Part shown: positions 1 through 8,005 of the stretch, piece by piece | How the letters are laid out: every line of letters starts with the position of its first letter | Numbering within the stretch: position 1 is the first letter of the stretch | Origin: JAZLEZ01 sp045615505 | GTDB taxonomy: Bacteria > Spirochaetota > Spirochaetia > Sphaerochaetales > Sphaerochaetaceae | Assembly (NCBI GenBank): GCA_045615505.1 | Contig: JAZLEZ010000059.1 | Coordinates: 1-16,076, forward strand | Reading direction: 5' to 3' | DNA: 16,076 nt | Notes under the pieces: model-generated | Databases searched by the model: none | What the model was told of the DNA's origin: nothing | Seen by the model: only the letters and a program-made list of their open reading frames with translations | Translations under genes and position numbers: made by a program

Positions 1-2
1 AA

Positions 3-92
3 CTGCAGATGAAACAGCTTTTTGCAGAAATTGAAAAGAGCGGAAAGTCAATTGATGAAGTTATCAGATTTGTTAAGAATTCTAAGGGTTAA
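3..92 (+). CDS. 3' end of an unidentified gene (partial)
   Basis: Frame 3 is open from the window edge to a TAA at 90-92. It gives 29 residues, LQMKQLFAEIEKSGKSIDEV followed by IRFVKNSKG. The stretch is charged and looks like an amphipathic C-terminal helix, with no recognisable motif. The other two forward frames close early (TGA at 10-12 in frame 1, and a TGA at 32-34 in frame 2), so this is the only frame that can carry an upstream gene on this strand. No function can be assigned from so little sequence. Confidence 0.45.
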   Translation: MQMKQLFAEIEKSGKSIDEVIRFVKNSKG

Positions 93-93
93 G

Positions 94-145
94 CCTCAAA
101 AAGGACGTTTGAGTAATAAAATTTCAGGAAGTTGAGGTTAATTTT
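94..145 (+). terminator. weak candidate terminator after the first partial gene
   Basis: CTCAAA (95-100) can pair with TTTGAG (108-113), or CCTCAA (94-99) with TTGAGG (132-137). The second pairing is followed by TTAATTTTT, a short U-rich run. The two alternatives compete and neither is GC-rich, so this is a weak call. The rest of the stretch up to the tetR start holds the tetR promoter and nothing else that I can support. Confidence 0.22.
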
Positions 146-200
146 TCCTCCGATTTATTTTTTATAAGGATATAGCTGTAAAATAAAAAAACATATGTTT

Positions 201-236
201 TTGAAAACAGTTTTTTGTGATATACTTCTAGTATAT
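201..236 (+). promoter_or_regulatory. tetR promoter with overlapping dyad, candidate TetR operator
   Basis: TATACT (221-226) preceded by TG at 218-219 forms an extended -10. TTGAAA (201-206) lies upstream with a short 14-bp spacer, so the extended -10 probably matters more than the -35. A dyad, ATATAC (220-225) and GTATAT (231-236) around TTCTA, overlaps the -10 and the expected transcription start. TetR proteins commonly repress themselves through such a dyad; its use here as the operator is an inference. The segment AAAACAG..TTGTGA (204-220) also resembles the motif found before cobW and galM. Confidence 0.4.
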
Positions 237-266
237 ACCGAATACACGGAAGAGTGGGAAAATCAA

Positions 267-923
267 ATGTCACGAAAAAAAACAATAACCGGTGAAAGCA
301 TTATAAATGAAGGATTCAGAATAATAAAACAGGAAGGTCTGGATTGTCTCAATGCAAGACATCTGGCAGAGGAAATGGGAATAACCACTACGCCTATTTT
401 TACAAACTTCGGTTCAATGGAAAATCTTCAGACAGCAATCCGAACAAAAGCAAAAAAAGAATGTGAAACATACCTTCTGCAAGCTTTGGATTACCCTATG
501 GTATTCAAAGAATTCGGAATGCGGTTTCTCAGTTTGGCAATAGATAATCCCAATGTTTTCAAATTTGTTTTTTTGAAGCCTTTTTTACTTGATGATATGA
601 AAGAAGAACAAAAAGAAGATTTTCACAGTGTCTTCAAACCGATTATTGATGCAATAAGGAATCCGTACAATCTCAACGAAGATGGTATTTCTGAACTTAT
701 TCATATTCTTGTTACTTTTACATTAGGACTTGCAATGACATATATTGTAGGGAAAAAGAAACCCTCCGAAGCTGCCTACGGAATAATGTTGTCACATCTG
801 TTTGATGCTTCTTGCGAATACATTACAAAACATCAAAACATTGTGTCCGAAGAAGGATTCAAGACACTGCTGAAGGAATACCTGAATTCACAGCAAGCCT
901 CGGATTGCATTCTGTCGTTGTAG
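267..923 (+). CDS. TetR/AcrR-family transcriptional regulator
   Basis: The protein has 218 residues. The N-terminal third (about residues 8-54) matches a TetR DNA-binding domain: a helix (ESIINEGFRIIKQEG), then the helix-turn-helix around ARHLAEEMGITTTPIFTNFG, followed by SMENLQTAI as in the usual F.sKe.Ll segment. The rest is a variable helical ligand-binding and dimerisation domain whose ligand cannot be read from sequence. A longer reading frame opens at 195, but that start lies inside the promoter. The ATG at 267 (MSRKKTITGE) has a GGGA-type ribosome site (255-259) 7 nt upstream and places the helix-turn-helix at the normal distance from the N-terminus. The phosphatase gene follows after 57 bp on the same strand, so the regulator may control that gene, itself, or both. 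Confidence 0.85.
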   Translation: MSRKKTITGESIINEGFRIIKQEGLDCLNARHLAEEMGITTTPIFTNFGSMENLQTAIRTKAKKECETYLLQALDYPMVFKEFGMRFLSLAIDNPNVFKFVFLKPFLLDDMKEEQKEDFHSVFKPIIDAIRNPYNLNEDGISELIHILVTFTLGLAMTYIVGKKKPSEAAYGIMLSHLFDASCEYITKHQNIVSEEGFKTLLKEYLNSQQASDCILSL

Positions 924-946
924 TCAATCGGTATTTTCGGTATGAT
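918..946 (+). promoter_or_regulatory. possible internal promoter for the SpoIIE-type phosphatase
   Basis: TATGAT (941-946) is a 5/6 match to a -10 hexamer. TTGTAG (918-923), overlapping the tetR stop, is a 3/6 match to a -35 with a 17-bp spacer. The spacing is ideal but the -35 is poor. Co-transcription from the tetR promoter is equally possible. Confidence 0.3.
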
Positions 947-980
947 TTAAACATAAGAAAAAGCGTTTCCGGAGTATATA

Positions 981-2843
981 ATGGGTGAAAGAAGAACGAT
1001 TTTACAACGATTCAGAGTAAGGCTTGCCGTTATTGTTGCCATAGCATTGACAGCCTCTACACTTTTTATTTTCGTGCTTAATTCCGTCATCAATATGAGA
1101 AATTACACTTATATTATTGAATCCACTCTGAACGATATTGAAAAAGATATCGCCGATACCAGTGATATCAATATGCTTGCAAAAACGCGTATGATTAAAT
1201 CAAAGGTAGTCCCGATTCTTCAGGCCCATTCCTTCGACGACGGAAAAGGAATAAACGAGGCTCTATGTACCTTACTCAAGGATGAAGAGCTAAGTGAAGT
1301 TTCTGTAGTCAATACCGATAATATCGTTATTTTCAGCAACAAGAAAGAATATGTGGGTTTTGATATGAGCTCAAACGAGTATTCAGGTGCTTTCGGACAA
1401 CTGAATCACGGAGCAACTGAAATAGTGCAACCTTTGAGGCCCAATGCATATAAGGGACTTGGGGACTATGACCAATACAACAAGTATGCCGGTGTTCCGC
1501 TTGAGGGAGTCGGTTATCTTCAGATTGCCATTGATACTCAGCTTTTTCAGAAGCTTATTGATGAAAAAGTAAGCTACATTGCAGCAAACCGTCACATAGG
1601 TCAATCAGGTTTTGTAATTATCTCCAACGGACAAAATCAGATTGTCTCCTATGCAGGAAAAGATTCCGCTTTGTTCTACAGGAAATCTCTGAACAGTATA
1701 GGAATGAACTTTGACAAGAAAAATGATCTGAAGAAGGCTTTAATCTGCAAAATAAATGATGTCAGGCATCTGGCTGTAATCAGAAATGTTGAAGGGTACT
1801 ATATCATCGGTACTGTACCTATGCATGAAGTGCAATCTTTCCGCAATCGTGCCGCTTCGATGAATGCCGTTACGGAATTGATTATTTTCATTCTGATGTT
1901 TTCCCTTATCAGCAAGATGATAAACAGCATTATCATATCAAAAATACATAACATCAACCGGAGTCTTGAACAGATAATACAGGGAATGCTTGATACTAAG
2001 ATAAACGAGTATTCCACAGAAGAATTCGCCCATCTTTCGGACGATATCAATTCTACCGTTTCTTCGTTGAAAGACTATATGAACAGAGAGCAGGAAAAAA
2101 TCAAACAGGAACTGGAATTTGCAAAAAGCATACAGTTAAGCGTTCTTCCGAAGCTCAATGCGGTTGACCGATACAGTCAGATGTATGAATTGTATGCAAC
2201 AATGCATACTGCAAAGGAAGTCGGCGGTGATTTTTATGATTTCTATATGGTTGATGAATCTCACCTTGCATTTCTTATTGCAGATGTGTCTGGGAAAGGT
2301 GTTCCTGCAGCAATGTTTATGATGACCTGCAAAACCATGCTTAAAAATCTTGTTGATTCCGGATTAAGTCTTGGTGAGGCTTTTACAAAGGCCAATGAAG
2401 AATTATGTGAAAGTAACGATGCGGGAATGTTCGTAACGGTATGGATGGGAGAGCTTGACCTCAAAACCGGTAATCTGGAATTCATAAATGCCGGTCATAA
2501 TCACCCTCTGATTTACAACGATGAAGGATGTTTTGAGTATCTTAAATGTAAATCATCTCTGGTTCTTGCCGGAATGGAAGGTCTGAAGTATAAGGTTCAG
2601 AAAACCAAACTCAAGCCCGGGGATAAAATATTCCTTTACACAGACGGTGTTACCGAGGCAAATGATCCCAATCAACAGCTTTTCGGCGAAGAAAGGTTGC
2701 TTGAGTACATGAACAGTGTCAAAGATAAGCCTATTAAAGACATACTGTACGGGGTGAAGGATACTATCGATGAATTTGCAAAAGAAGCCGAGCAATTTGA
2801 TGACATTACTATGATAGGGTTGAAATACAAAGGTTTTTTGTAG
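981..2843 (+). CDS. membrane-anchored PP2C/SpoIIE-type serine phosphatase with sensor and HAMP domains
   Basis: The protein has 620 residues. One transmembrane helix lies at about 13-36 and a second at about 295-320. Between them is an extracytoplasmic region of about 255 residues with a Cache-like look (VSVVNTDNIVIFSN, GFVIISNGQNQIVSYAG). A HAMP linker covers about 316-368 and a switch helix (EFAKSIQLSVLP) about 378-390. The SpoIIE/RsbU phosphatase domain runs from about 400 to the end. Metal-binding acidic residues are visible: GGDFYD (D417, D420), IADVSGKG (D435), YTDGVTEA (D555) and DDITM (D607-D608). The family dephosphorylates a phosphoserine, usually on an anti-anti-sigma STAS protein, in response to a signal. 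No STAS protein or RsbW-type kinase lies in the window, so the substrate must be elsewhere. The start is well supported by GGAG (971-974) 6 nt before the ATG. Confidence 0.9.
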   Translation: MGERRTILQRFRVRLAVIVAIALTASTLFIFVLNSVINMRNYTYIIESTLNDIEKDIADTSDINMLAKTRMIKSKVVPILQAHSFDDGKGINEALCTLLKDEELSEVSVVNTDNIVIFSNKKEYVGFDMSSNEYSGAFGQLNHGATEIVQPLRPNAYKGLGDYDQYNKYAGVPLEGVGYLQIAIDTQLFQKLIDEKVSYIAANRHIGQSGFVIISNGQNQIVSYAGKDSALFYRKSLNSIGMNFDKKNDLKKALICKINDVRHLAVIRNVEGYYIIGTVPMHEVQSFRNRAASMNAVTELIIFILMFSLISKMINSIIISKIHNINRSLEQIIQGMLDTKINEYSTEEFAHLSDDINSTVSSLKDYMNREQEKIKQELEFAKSIQLSVLPKLNAVDRYSQMYELYATMHTAKEVGGDFYDFYMVDESHLAFLIADVSGKGVPAAMFMMTCKTMLKNLVDSGLSLGEAFTKANEELCESNDAGMFVTVWMGELDLKTGNLEFINAGHNHPLIYNDEGCFEYLKCKSSLVLAGMEGLKYKVQKTKLKPGDKIFLYTDGVTEANDPNQQLFGEERLLEYMNSVKDKPIKDILYGVKDTIDEFAKEAEQFDDITMIGLKYKGFL

Positions 2844-2877
2844 GGGAATGTAACATTTTTGCCAAAAATTCTGAAAA

Positions 2878-2899
2878 ACTGATTAAAAAAATAATCAGT
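2878..2899 (-). terminator. intrinsic terminator of the minus-strand adh-cobW-thrC-like operon
   Basis: Arms ACTGATTA (2878-2885) and TAATCAGT (2892-2899) form a perfect 8-bp stem with a 6-nt loop. Read on the minus strand, the hairpin is followed by TTTTTC and then by another T-run, as expected for an intrinsic terminator of the operon whose last stop is at 2943. The plus-strand side is followed by A-rich sequence and is a poor terminator for the phosphatase gene. Confidence 0.6.
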
Positions 2900-2942
2900 A
2901 AAATGCAAAAACGGAAATTTCCGATTATTCTTGTGTCACGCA

Positions 2943-4043
2943 TTAATGGTCAGACTTCAATCCGGCGCCGCACATTGTAATCAAGCTGTCAGAAGTTTTC
3001 CCGTGAAGCTCACAATAATGCAGGTAAGCAGCATAGTTTGCAGCAGTTGTATGCTCGCAGTATATGCCCTGTTTTGCCAAAGCATCTCTTGCAGGAAGAA
3101 TCATTTCTTCAGGAATTTCAACTATGTCTATATTGTACTTATACATTTTTCCCAGAATTTCCTCGCCTCTCATGGGCTGCCCTATGGCAATCCCTTCTGC
3201 CAGAGTAAGTGAAACAGGAACCCGAGCAGGGTACTTCATCCCGAGTTCTCTTGCTTTTACAAATGGGGCACATCTTGAACTCTGGATGGCAATTATATTG
3301 GGCATTTTATCAATACACTTACTTGCAAGAAGATGCTCCAACCCTAAAACCACGCCCAGAAAAAGAGTTCCGTTTCCGAGAGGAACGAAGATGTTGTCAG
3401 GAATTCTGTGAAGCTGTTCATAGACTTCATAAATGTAGGTTTTTGTGCCTTCGTAGAAAAATGGATTGTAAACATGGTTTGCATAGTATTTCCCTTGTGA
3501 AGATACTTTTTCCCTGCATACATCCGCACAGAAATCACGGGAACCCTCTACAACATTTACTTTTGCCCCATGGGCTTTAATCATATCGATTTTTTTCGGA
3601 GAAGTGCCTTGAGGAACGAATATTTCACATTCGATTCCGGTACGACCGCAGTATGCTGCAACACTGTTTCCGGCATTTCCGCTGGAGTCCTGTACAACGG
3701 AATCAACACCAATTGCCTTGCAGTGAGAAATCAGTACGGCAGCCCCTCTGTCCTTGAATGATAAAGTGGGCATAAAATAATCCATTTTAAGCAGTACATC
3801 CTCATCATATTTTACAATGGGAGTCATTCCTTCTCCGAGAGTAACTGATTTCCAGACATCTCCGTCCAGAGGCATAAATGCACGGTATCTGAAAATACTC
3901 CACTCACTTCTGTCAATAAGCTTCTCATCAAAGGCGGGAATTGTATAATTCAATTTCCACAGACCTCCGCATTCACACTTAGGCTGACGGGTATCAACAT
4001 CAATCTTTTTTCCGCATTTATTGCAAATAAATTCTGCTTTCAT
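2943..4043 (-). CDS. PLP-dependent threonine synthase-family enzyme with N-terminal zinc ribbon
   Basis: The protein has 366 residues. The N-terminus carries a rubredoxin-like zinc ribbon (C7-x2-C10, C23-x-C25). The remainder is a fold-type II PLP enzyme: the Schiff-base lysine is K97 in SFKDRG, SSGNAGNS (about 120-127) is the substrate-carboxylate loop, and PLGNGT is the glycine-rich loop for the cofactor phosphate. Threonine synthase converts O-phosphohomoserine to threonine. The zinc-ribbon subfamily, however, includes paralogues acting on other phosphorylated or hydroxylated amino acids (cysteate synthase is one), so the substrate is open. A start 13 codons further upstream is possible, but the ATG at 4043 has a perfect GGAGG 7 nt before it and begins just ahead of the zinc ribbon. 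It follows cobW by 74 bp on the same strand and is the last gene before the terminator. Confidence 0.85.
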   Translation of the reverse strand: MKAEFICNKCGKKIDVDTRQPKCECGGLWKLNYTIPAFDEKLIDRSEWSIFRYRAFMPLDGDVWKSVTLGEGMTPIVKYDEDVLLKMDYFMPTLSFKDRGAAVLISHCKAIGVDSVVQDSSGNAGNSVAAYCGRTGIECEIFVPQGTSPKKIDMIKAHGAKVNVVEGSRDFCADVCREKVSSQGKYYANHVYNPFFYEGTKTYIYEVYEQLHRIPDNIFVPLGNGTLFLGVVLGLEHLLASKCIDKMPNIIAIQSSRCAPFVKARELGMKYPARVPVSLTLAEGIAIGQPMRGEEILGKMYKYNIDIVEIPEEMILPARDALAKQGIYCEHTTAANYAAYLHYCELHGKTSDSLITMCGAGLKSDH

Positions 4044-4117
4044 AATTTCCTCCGGCCAATAATGCGCAAAGTCTTCTGTCACGAAAATACAAATACAAGA
4101 TTTATAAAGGCAGTTTT

Positions 4118-5299
4118 TTAAAGTACCTCTACACCTGATTTATTAAAGTTCGTTTTGCAAGTTGCTCCAATAATCTGATCAAGAGCCTCTTCGAGAGTAT
4201 TTTTATTCATATCTCTTCCGATGACGCATAATCTGATTATGCGGTCTCCCACTTCCGGATCCCAATCTTTAAGTACTCCCGGATTTGCTGCAATTATTTT
4301 TTTCTGCTCGGCTGAAGGAGCACAGGCAATCCATTTCCCGTATGGAGTACAGTACAGTTGTCTTCCTGATGTTTCAAAAAGATAGGCCATATCAGGTTCA
4401 TCGCTGAACCAGCAGACTCCCTTGCTTCTTATGATATTCTGAGGCCAGTTTTTTACGAATTTCCTTAATGATGAACGGTTGAAAGGACGCCTTCTTGTGT
4501 AGATGAAAGTTCCGATTCCGTATTCATCTTCATCCGAGTCTTCTTCTCTATGAACATGGTGATGCCCATCAAGTTCATCGTCATCGTCGTCATCATTCTC
4601 AGCTTCTTCCAAAGCTTTGCACCATCCGGCGGAGGTATATACTTTCTCAAAATCAAAGGAAGAAGTTGAAAGAATGTCTGTAACATCAACTTTTCCGTGA
4701 TCCGTTTCAATTATTTTAACACCGGGGTGCAGAGCCTCGATGACCTTCCTGACTCTTCTGAACTGGTCCTCTGTTACAAGGTCCTTTTTGTTGATGACAA
4801 GAGTTGAACAGAATTCAATCTGTTGAATGAGAAGACTTTCAATATCTTCTTCCTTAATCTGTTCTTTTCTGAGAAGACTGTCTCCGCCGGCAAATTCATC
4901 AACCAAACGGGACGCATCTACAACTCCCACTACATTATCAAGCTTTCCGTTCTTTACAAGTTCAAGTTCCTGTGCAATAGGCATCGGTTCACAGACACCT
5001 GAAGCCTCAATCATGATATAGTCATACTTTCCGCTGCCTATCATTTTTTCAATGTTTTTTGCCATCTGACTTTTGAGGGTGCAGCAAATGCAGCCGTTTG
5101 TAAGCGGAACAATATCACTTGTGTCTGTAATATTCCCACCCTTGGCAATTAAAGAAGCATCTACATTCACTTCTCCTATATCGTTGACAATTACGGCAAC
5201 CTTATAGCCTTTCTGATTATTCAGTATCTGATTTAAAAGAGTTGTTTTTCCTGCTCCGAGATATCCGCAGAGCAAAGTAATAGGAGTTTTTTCATTCAT
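4118..5299 (-). CDS. CobW/COG0523-family metallochaperone GTPase
   Basis: The protein has 393 residues. It contains a Walker A GYLGAGKTT (12-20), the family-defining metal site CICC (C70, C72, C73), MIEASG with E98 before the second G motif, and NKKD (170-173) for guanine. An acidic, histidine-rich insert (about 235-259, six consecutive D plus HHHVH) precedes a CobW C-terminal domain (about 260-380). The family couples GTP hydrolysis to delivery of zinc or another metal to client proteins in the cytoplasm; the His/Asp insert fits metal capture. It lies between an alcohol dehydrogenase that needs a catalytic metal and a zinc-ribbon enzyme, both possible clients. The ATG at 5299 has AAGG 8 nt upstream. 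A conserved dyad 19 nt before the start (5318-5344) may control it. The (tca/tcg)n tract behind the Asp run is in frame and can change only length. Confidence 0.9.
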   Translation of the reverse strand: MNEKTPITLLCGYLGAGKTTLLNQILNNQKGYKVAVIVNDIGEVNVDASLIAKGGNITDTSDIVPLTNGCICCTLKSQMAKNIEKMIGSGKYDYIMIEASGVCEPMPIAQELELVKNGKLDNVVGVVDASRLVDEFAGGDSLLRKEQIKEEDIESLLIQQIEFCSTLVINKKDLVTEDQFRRVRKVIEALHPGVKIIETDHGKVDVTDILSTSSFDFEKVYTSAGWCKALEEAENDDDDDDELDGHHHVHREEDSDEDEYGIGTFIYTRRRPFNRSSLRKFVKNWPQNIIRSKGVCWFSDEPDMAYLFETSGRQLYCTPYGKWIACAPSAEQKKIIAANPGVLKDWDPEVGDRIIRLCVIGRDMNKNTLEEALDQIIGATCKTNFNKSGVEVL

Positions 5300-5317
5300 A
5301 TTTGCGACCTTAGAGAT

Positions 5318-5344
5318 ACTTTCACAAATTTCAGTTTTGAAAGT
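5318..5344 (-). promoter_or_regulatory. 27-bp dyad upstream of cobW, candidate operator
   Basis: Read on the minus strand, ACTTTCA...GTGAAAGT forms a 27-bp dyad in which 10 of 13 base pairs are symmetric. Positions 5321-5344 are 21/24 identical to 8024-8047 before the galM operon. It sits in the 62-bp gap between the dehydrogenase stop and the cobW ribosome site. A regulator-binding site is the simplest reading; an mRNA hairpin with a 6-7-bp stem is the alternative. Confidence 0.4.
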
Positions 5345-5361
5345 CCCTCATTAATTCCGAT

Positions 5362-6552
5362 TTATTTTCCGTTTGCAGCCAAATAGATTGCGTACATATC
5401 ATCCGTTTTGAGAACCTGAAAATTTCCCAAAGTCTTCTTGCCTTGCAGACTGGCTTTGTCCGCAAGAAGCCTGATATCTTTTTCTTCAAGATTCAAACCC
5501 AGCTGATGTAAACCTACAGGCATACCCATATCCGAAAAAGTCTTTTCGAATGCTTCGATAGTCTTCAATGCAGCATCCTTGCTGTTTTCGGACTTGATTC
5601 CGAACACTTTTTCACCCAACCATGCAAAACGGTCATAGTTGTTGTGGGCAACATATCTTGCCCAACTGCCCCAGATTGCTGAAAGACCGGCTCCGTGTGC
5701 AACATCGTAAAGGGCAGAAAGTTCATGTTCAAGTCTATGGCATGCCCAGTCACCTCTGTTCGGAGAACCGAAATGGTTGAAATCGTTATGGGAAACAGAG
5801 CCCGCCCACATCAGATTTGCTCTGGCATCATAGTTTTCAGGCTCTCTGAGAGCAATCATTGCATTTTCTATAACAGACTTGATTAAAGTTGCGCAGTACA
5901 AATCCGTAAGCTCAAGTGCATATCCCTGATGAAAGTATCTTTCAAGTGTGTGCATGATGATATCAACACTTCCGCTTCCCGTCTGATACTTTGACACAGT
6001 ATAGGTGAGTTTCGGATTCATAAATGCAAATCTGCATCTTATCAGTTCAGAGTTAAGACCGGTTTTGTCGTAAGGGGTAATTTCGTCATTTGTGATGACA
6101 GATGAGTTGCTCATTTCACTTCCGGTTGCCGAGAGAGTAAGTACTACACCAAACGGAACAACACCCTCAGGTACTGTCTTCTGTGTATAGATATCCCAGA
6201 CATCACAGTCATTGGCAATGCCCAAAGCTATTGCCTTTGCACTGTCCAGAGCAGAACCGCCGCCCACAGCCAGAACAAAATCAACATTTTGGATTTTCCC
6301 GAGTCTGATTCCCTCTCTGACCAGAGAAAGCCTCGGATTAGGTTGAGCTCCGCCGAGTTCAATAAAATCGATTTCATTATCCGTAAGTGTTTTTTCGACT
6401 TTTTCAAGAAGTCCGCTTCTGACAACGGAGCCGGAACCGAAGTGGACAAGAACTTTTCTAAATCCTGATTTTCTGAGAACTGTTCCGGTTTCAAGTTCGG
6501 CGTCTTCACCGAAATATACATGTGTCGGTGCACAATATTCACAAATTGCCAT
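5362..6552 (-). CDS. iron-type (group III) alcohol dehydrogenase, YqhD/BdhA-like
   Basis: The protein has 396 residues, the normal size for the family. Numbered from this start, the nucleotide-binding GGGS is at 97-100 with D/SAK following, and the metal ligands are D197 and H201 (SVDIIMH), H272 (ACHRLEH) and H286 (YDVAHG). Their spacing (4 and 14 residues) is the same as in E. coli YqhD. The family reduces aldehydes or butyraldehyde-type intermediates to alcohols with NAD(P)H in the cytoplasm, using Fe or Zn. Close similarity to the butanol dehydrogenase branch is suggested by the C-terminal NFQVL..DDMYAIY pattern, but the substrate is inferred. Two in-frame ATGs compete. The second (6552) lies 7 nt after AAGGGGG, whereas the first (6558) is only 1 nt from it, so the second is chosen. 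It is probably the first gene of the operon with cobW. Confidence 0.88.
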   Translation of the reverse strand: MAICEYCAPTHVYFGEDAELETGTVLRKSGFRKVLVHFGSGSVVRSGLLEKVEKTLTDNEIDFIELGGAQPNPRLSLVREGIRLGKIQNVDFVLAVGGGSALDSAKAIALGIANDCDVWDIYTQKTVPEGVVPFGVVLTLSATGSEMSNSSVITNDEITPYDKTGLNSELIRCRFAFMNPKLTYTVSKYQTGSGSVDIIMHTLERYFHQGYALELTDLYCATLIKSVIENAMIALREPENYDARANLMWAGSVSHNDFNHFGSPNRGDWACHRLEHELSALYDVAHGAGLSAIWGSWARYVAHNNYDRFAWLGEKVFGIKSENSKDAALKTIEAFEKTFSDMGMPVGLHQLGLNLEEKDIRLLADKASLQGKKTLGNFQVLKTDDMYAIYLAANGK

Positions 6553-6577
6553 ATTCATTCCCCCTTTCTCCAGATAT

Positions 6578-6606
6578 TTTATAATGGTAATTGAAAATTA
6601 TTTCAA
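6578..6606 (-). promoter_or_regulatory. promoter of the dehydrogenase operon
   Basis: On the minus strand, TTGAAA (6606-6601) and TATAAA (6583-6578) are separated by exactly 17 bp. Transcription should start near 6571, giving a leader of about 18 nt that contains the AAGGGGG ribosome site. The -35 lies within the first codons of the MATE gene. A TATAAT on the opposite strand (6580-6585) overlaps this -10. Confidence 0.6.
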
Positions 6607-8000
6607 AAGACAATAGATTGCCTTTTGTGAATAAATTAGTCGGTGACAGAAAATTCTATAAAATGATCCTACTCATTGCAGTTCCCATCATGATTCAGAA
6701 CGGAATCACTAATTTTGTAAACTTTCTCGACAATCTTATGGTGGGCAGAATCGGAACGGAACAGATGTCAGGTGTTTCCATCGTCAATCAGCTGATATTT
6801 GTGTATAACCTCTGTATTTTCGGGGGATATTCAGGTGCCGGAATTTTTACAGCCCAATTCAACGGACTCGGAGACAATGAAGGTATAAAGGCAACCTGCC
6901 GGTTCAAGCTGATTTTGGGTACATTTGTTACACTTCTGACTTTTCTGATTCTTTTGCCGTTCGGTGAAAAGCTTATTTCTCTCTATCTGAATGAGGGCTC
7001 GGAAGGGGATTTGGAAAAAACTCTGGAGTACGGTCTTGTTTATCTGAAGATAATTTTATGGGGGCTTCCTCTGTATATGATAGTTCAGGCTTACGGGAGT
7101 ACTCTGCGTGAATGCGGTGAAACTGTTGCTCCTATGTATGCAGGAGTTGCTGCGGTAATTGTCAATCTGTTATTCAACTACTTCCTTATTTACGGAAAAT
7201 GCGGGTTCCCGGAAATGGGAGTTGCCGGAGCTGCCATAGCAACGGACATTTCCCGTGTGGTGGAGGCTCTGATTGTGTTTGTCTGGGCAAAAAAGCATGA
7301 AAGAAGTTTTCCGTTTGTAAAAAACCTTTTGAGTTCGATGCGTGTTCCGAAACACATTTCCGTTCAGATTGCCAAAGTCGGTTCTCCGTTGCTTCTCAAC
7401 GAGACGCTTTGGGCTGCAGGCATGGCGATGCTTACCCAGTGTTATTCAATGAGAGGGCTTGATTCGGTTGCCGGATTCAATATTTCAAGTACCGTAATCA
7501 ATGTTTTCAAGGTTGTATTTATTGCAATGGGTAATTCCGTCGGAATAATTGTAGGAAAGCTGTTAGGTGCCGGAAAGATGGATGAAGCCGTTGATACGGA
7601 CAGAAAGCTCATTGCATTCTCTGTTTTCATCTGTCTGTTTGTCGGTGCGGTTCTTTATGTTACGGCACCGCTTTATCCTGAGATTTACAACACAACTGAG
7701 AATGCCAGAATGATTGCAAGTCAAAGCATCAGAATCGGGGCAGCTCTTATGTTTGTGGATGCCTATAAAAGTGCAACTTATTTTACTCTCAGATCCGGAG
7801 GAAGAACTTGGATAACATTCTTCTTCGATTCCTGTTTTGTCTGGGTTGTAAATGTTCCGCTTGCATTTGTTTTAAGCAGATTCAGCAATCTTTCTTCAGT
7901 GCAGATTTTCCTTGTAATCTGTCTGAGCGATTTTATCAAGGTTATTGTAGGTACGGTTCTTGTTAAAAAGAGAGTCTGGCTGAGAAATATTGTTTTGTAA
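6591..8000 (+). CDS. MATE-family multidrug/cation efflux transporter
   Basis: The protein has up to 469 residues and about 12 hydrophobic helices in two similar halves. The first half opens with FYKMILLIAVPIMIQNGITN and LDNLMVGRIGTEQMSGVS, the usual start of MATE proteins (the D..MVG..G motif). The second half repeats the pattern (LLLNETLWAAGMAML, GNSVGIIVGKLLGAGKMDEA). MATE pumps export drugs or metabolites across the inner membrane with Na+ or H+. An in-frame TAA directly precedes the TTG at 6591, so this is the furthest start. It has no good ribosome site, and a -10-like TATAAT ends at 6585, so translation may instead start at TTG 6618, GTG 6627 or ATG 6663. Overall length and the N-terminal sequence favour one of the first three. 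It is divergent from the dehydrogenase gene with under 40 bp between them. Confidence 0.88.
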   Translation: MKIISKDNRLPFVNKLVGDRKFYKMILLIAVPIMIQNGITNFVNFLDNLMVGRIGTEQMSGVSIVNQLIFVYNLCIFGGYSGAGIFTAQFNGLGDNEGIKATCRFKLILGTFVTLLTFLILLPFGEKLISLYLNEGSEGDLEKTLEYGLVYLKIILWGLPLYMIVQAYGSTLRECGETVAPMYAGVAAVIVNLLFNYFLIYGKCGFPEMGVAGAAIATDISRVVEALIVFVWAKKHERSFPFVKNLLSSMRVPKHISVQIAKVGSPLLLNETLWAAGMAMLTQCYSMRGLDSVAGFNISSTVINVFKVVFIAMGNSVGIIVGKLLGAGKMDEAVDTDRKLIAFSVFICLFVGAVLYVTAPLYPEIYNTTENARMIASQSIRIGAALMFVDAYKSATYFTLRSGGRTWITFFFDSCFVWVVNVPLAFVLSRFSNLSSVQIFLVICLSDFIKVIVGTVLVKKRVWLRNIVL

Positions 8001-8005
8001 GAGAG

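Noticed and set aside
195..266. N-terminal extension of the TetR reading frame
   Set aside because: It overlaps the promoter and dyad, has no ribosome site, and would displace the helix-turn-helix from its normal N-terminal position.
2912..2923. 12-bp palindrome CGGAAATTTCCG as a terminator
   Set aside because: There is no loop and no U-run follows; the stronger hairpin at 2878-2899 explains termination. It could be a binding site, but nothing supports that.
2931..3761. Plus-strand open frames opposite the threonine synthase-like gene
   Set aside because: They are shadows of a well-conserved gene on the other strand, with low-complexity products and no ribosome sites.
4560..4615. (tca/tcg)n trinucleotide tract in cobW as a phase-variation switch
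   Set aside because: Unit changes would keep the frame and only alter the Asp run, so it is better read as the metal-binding insert.
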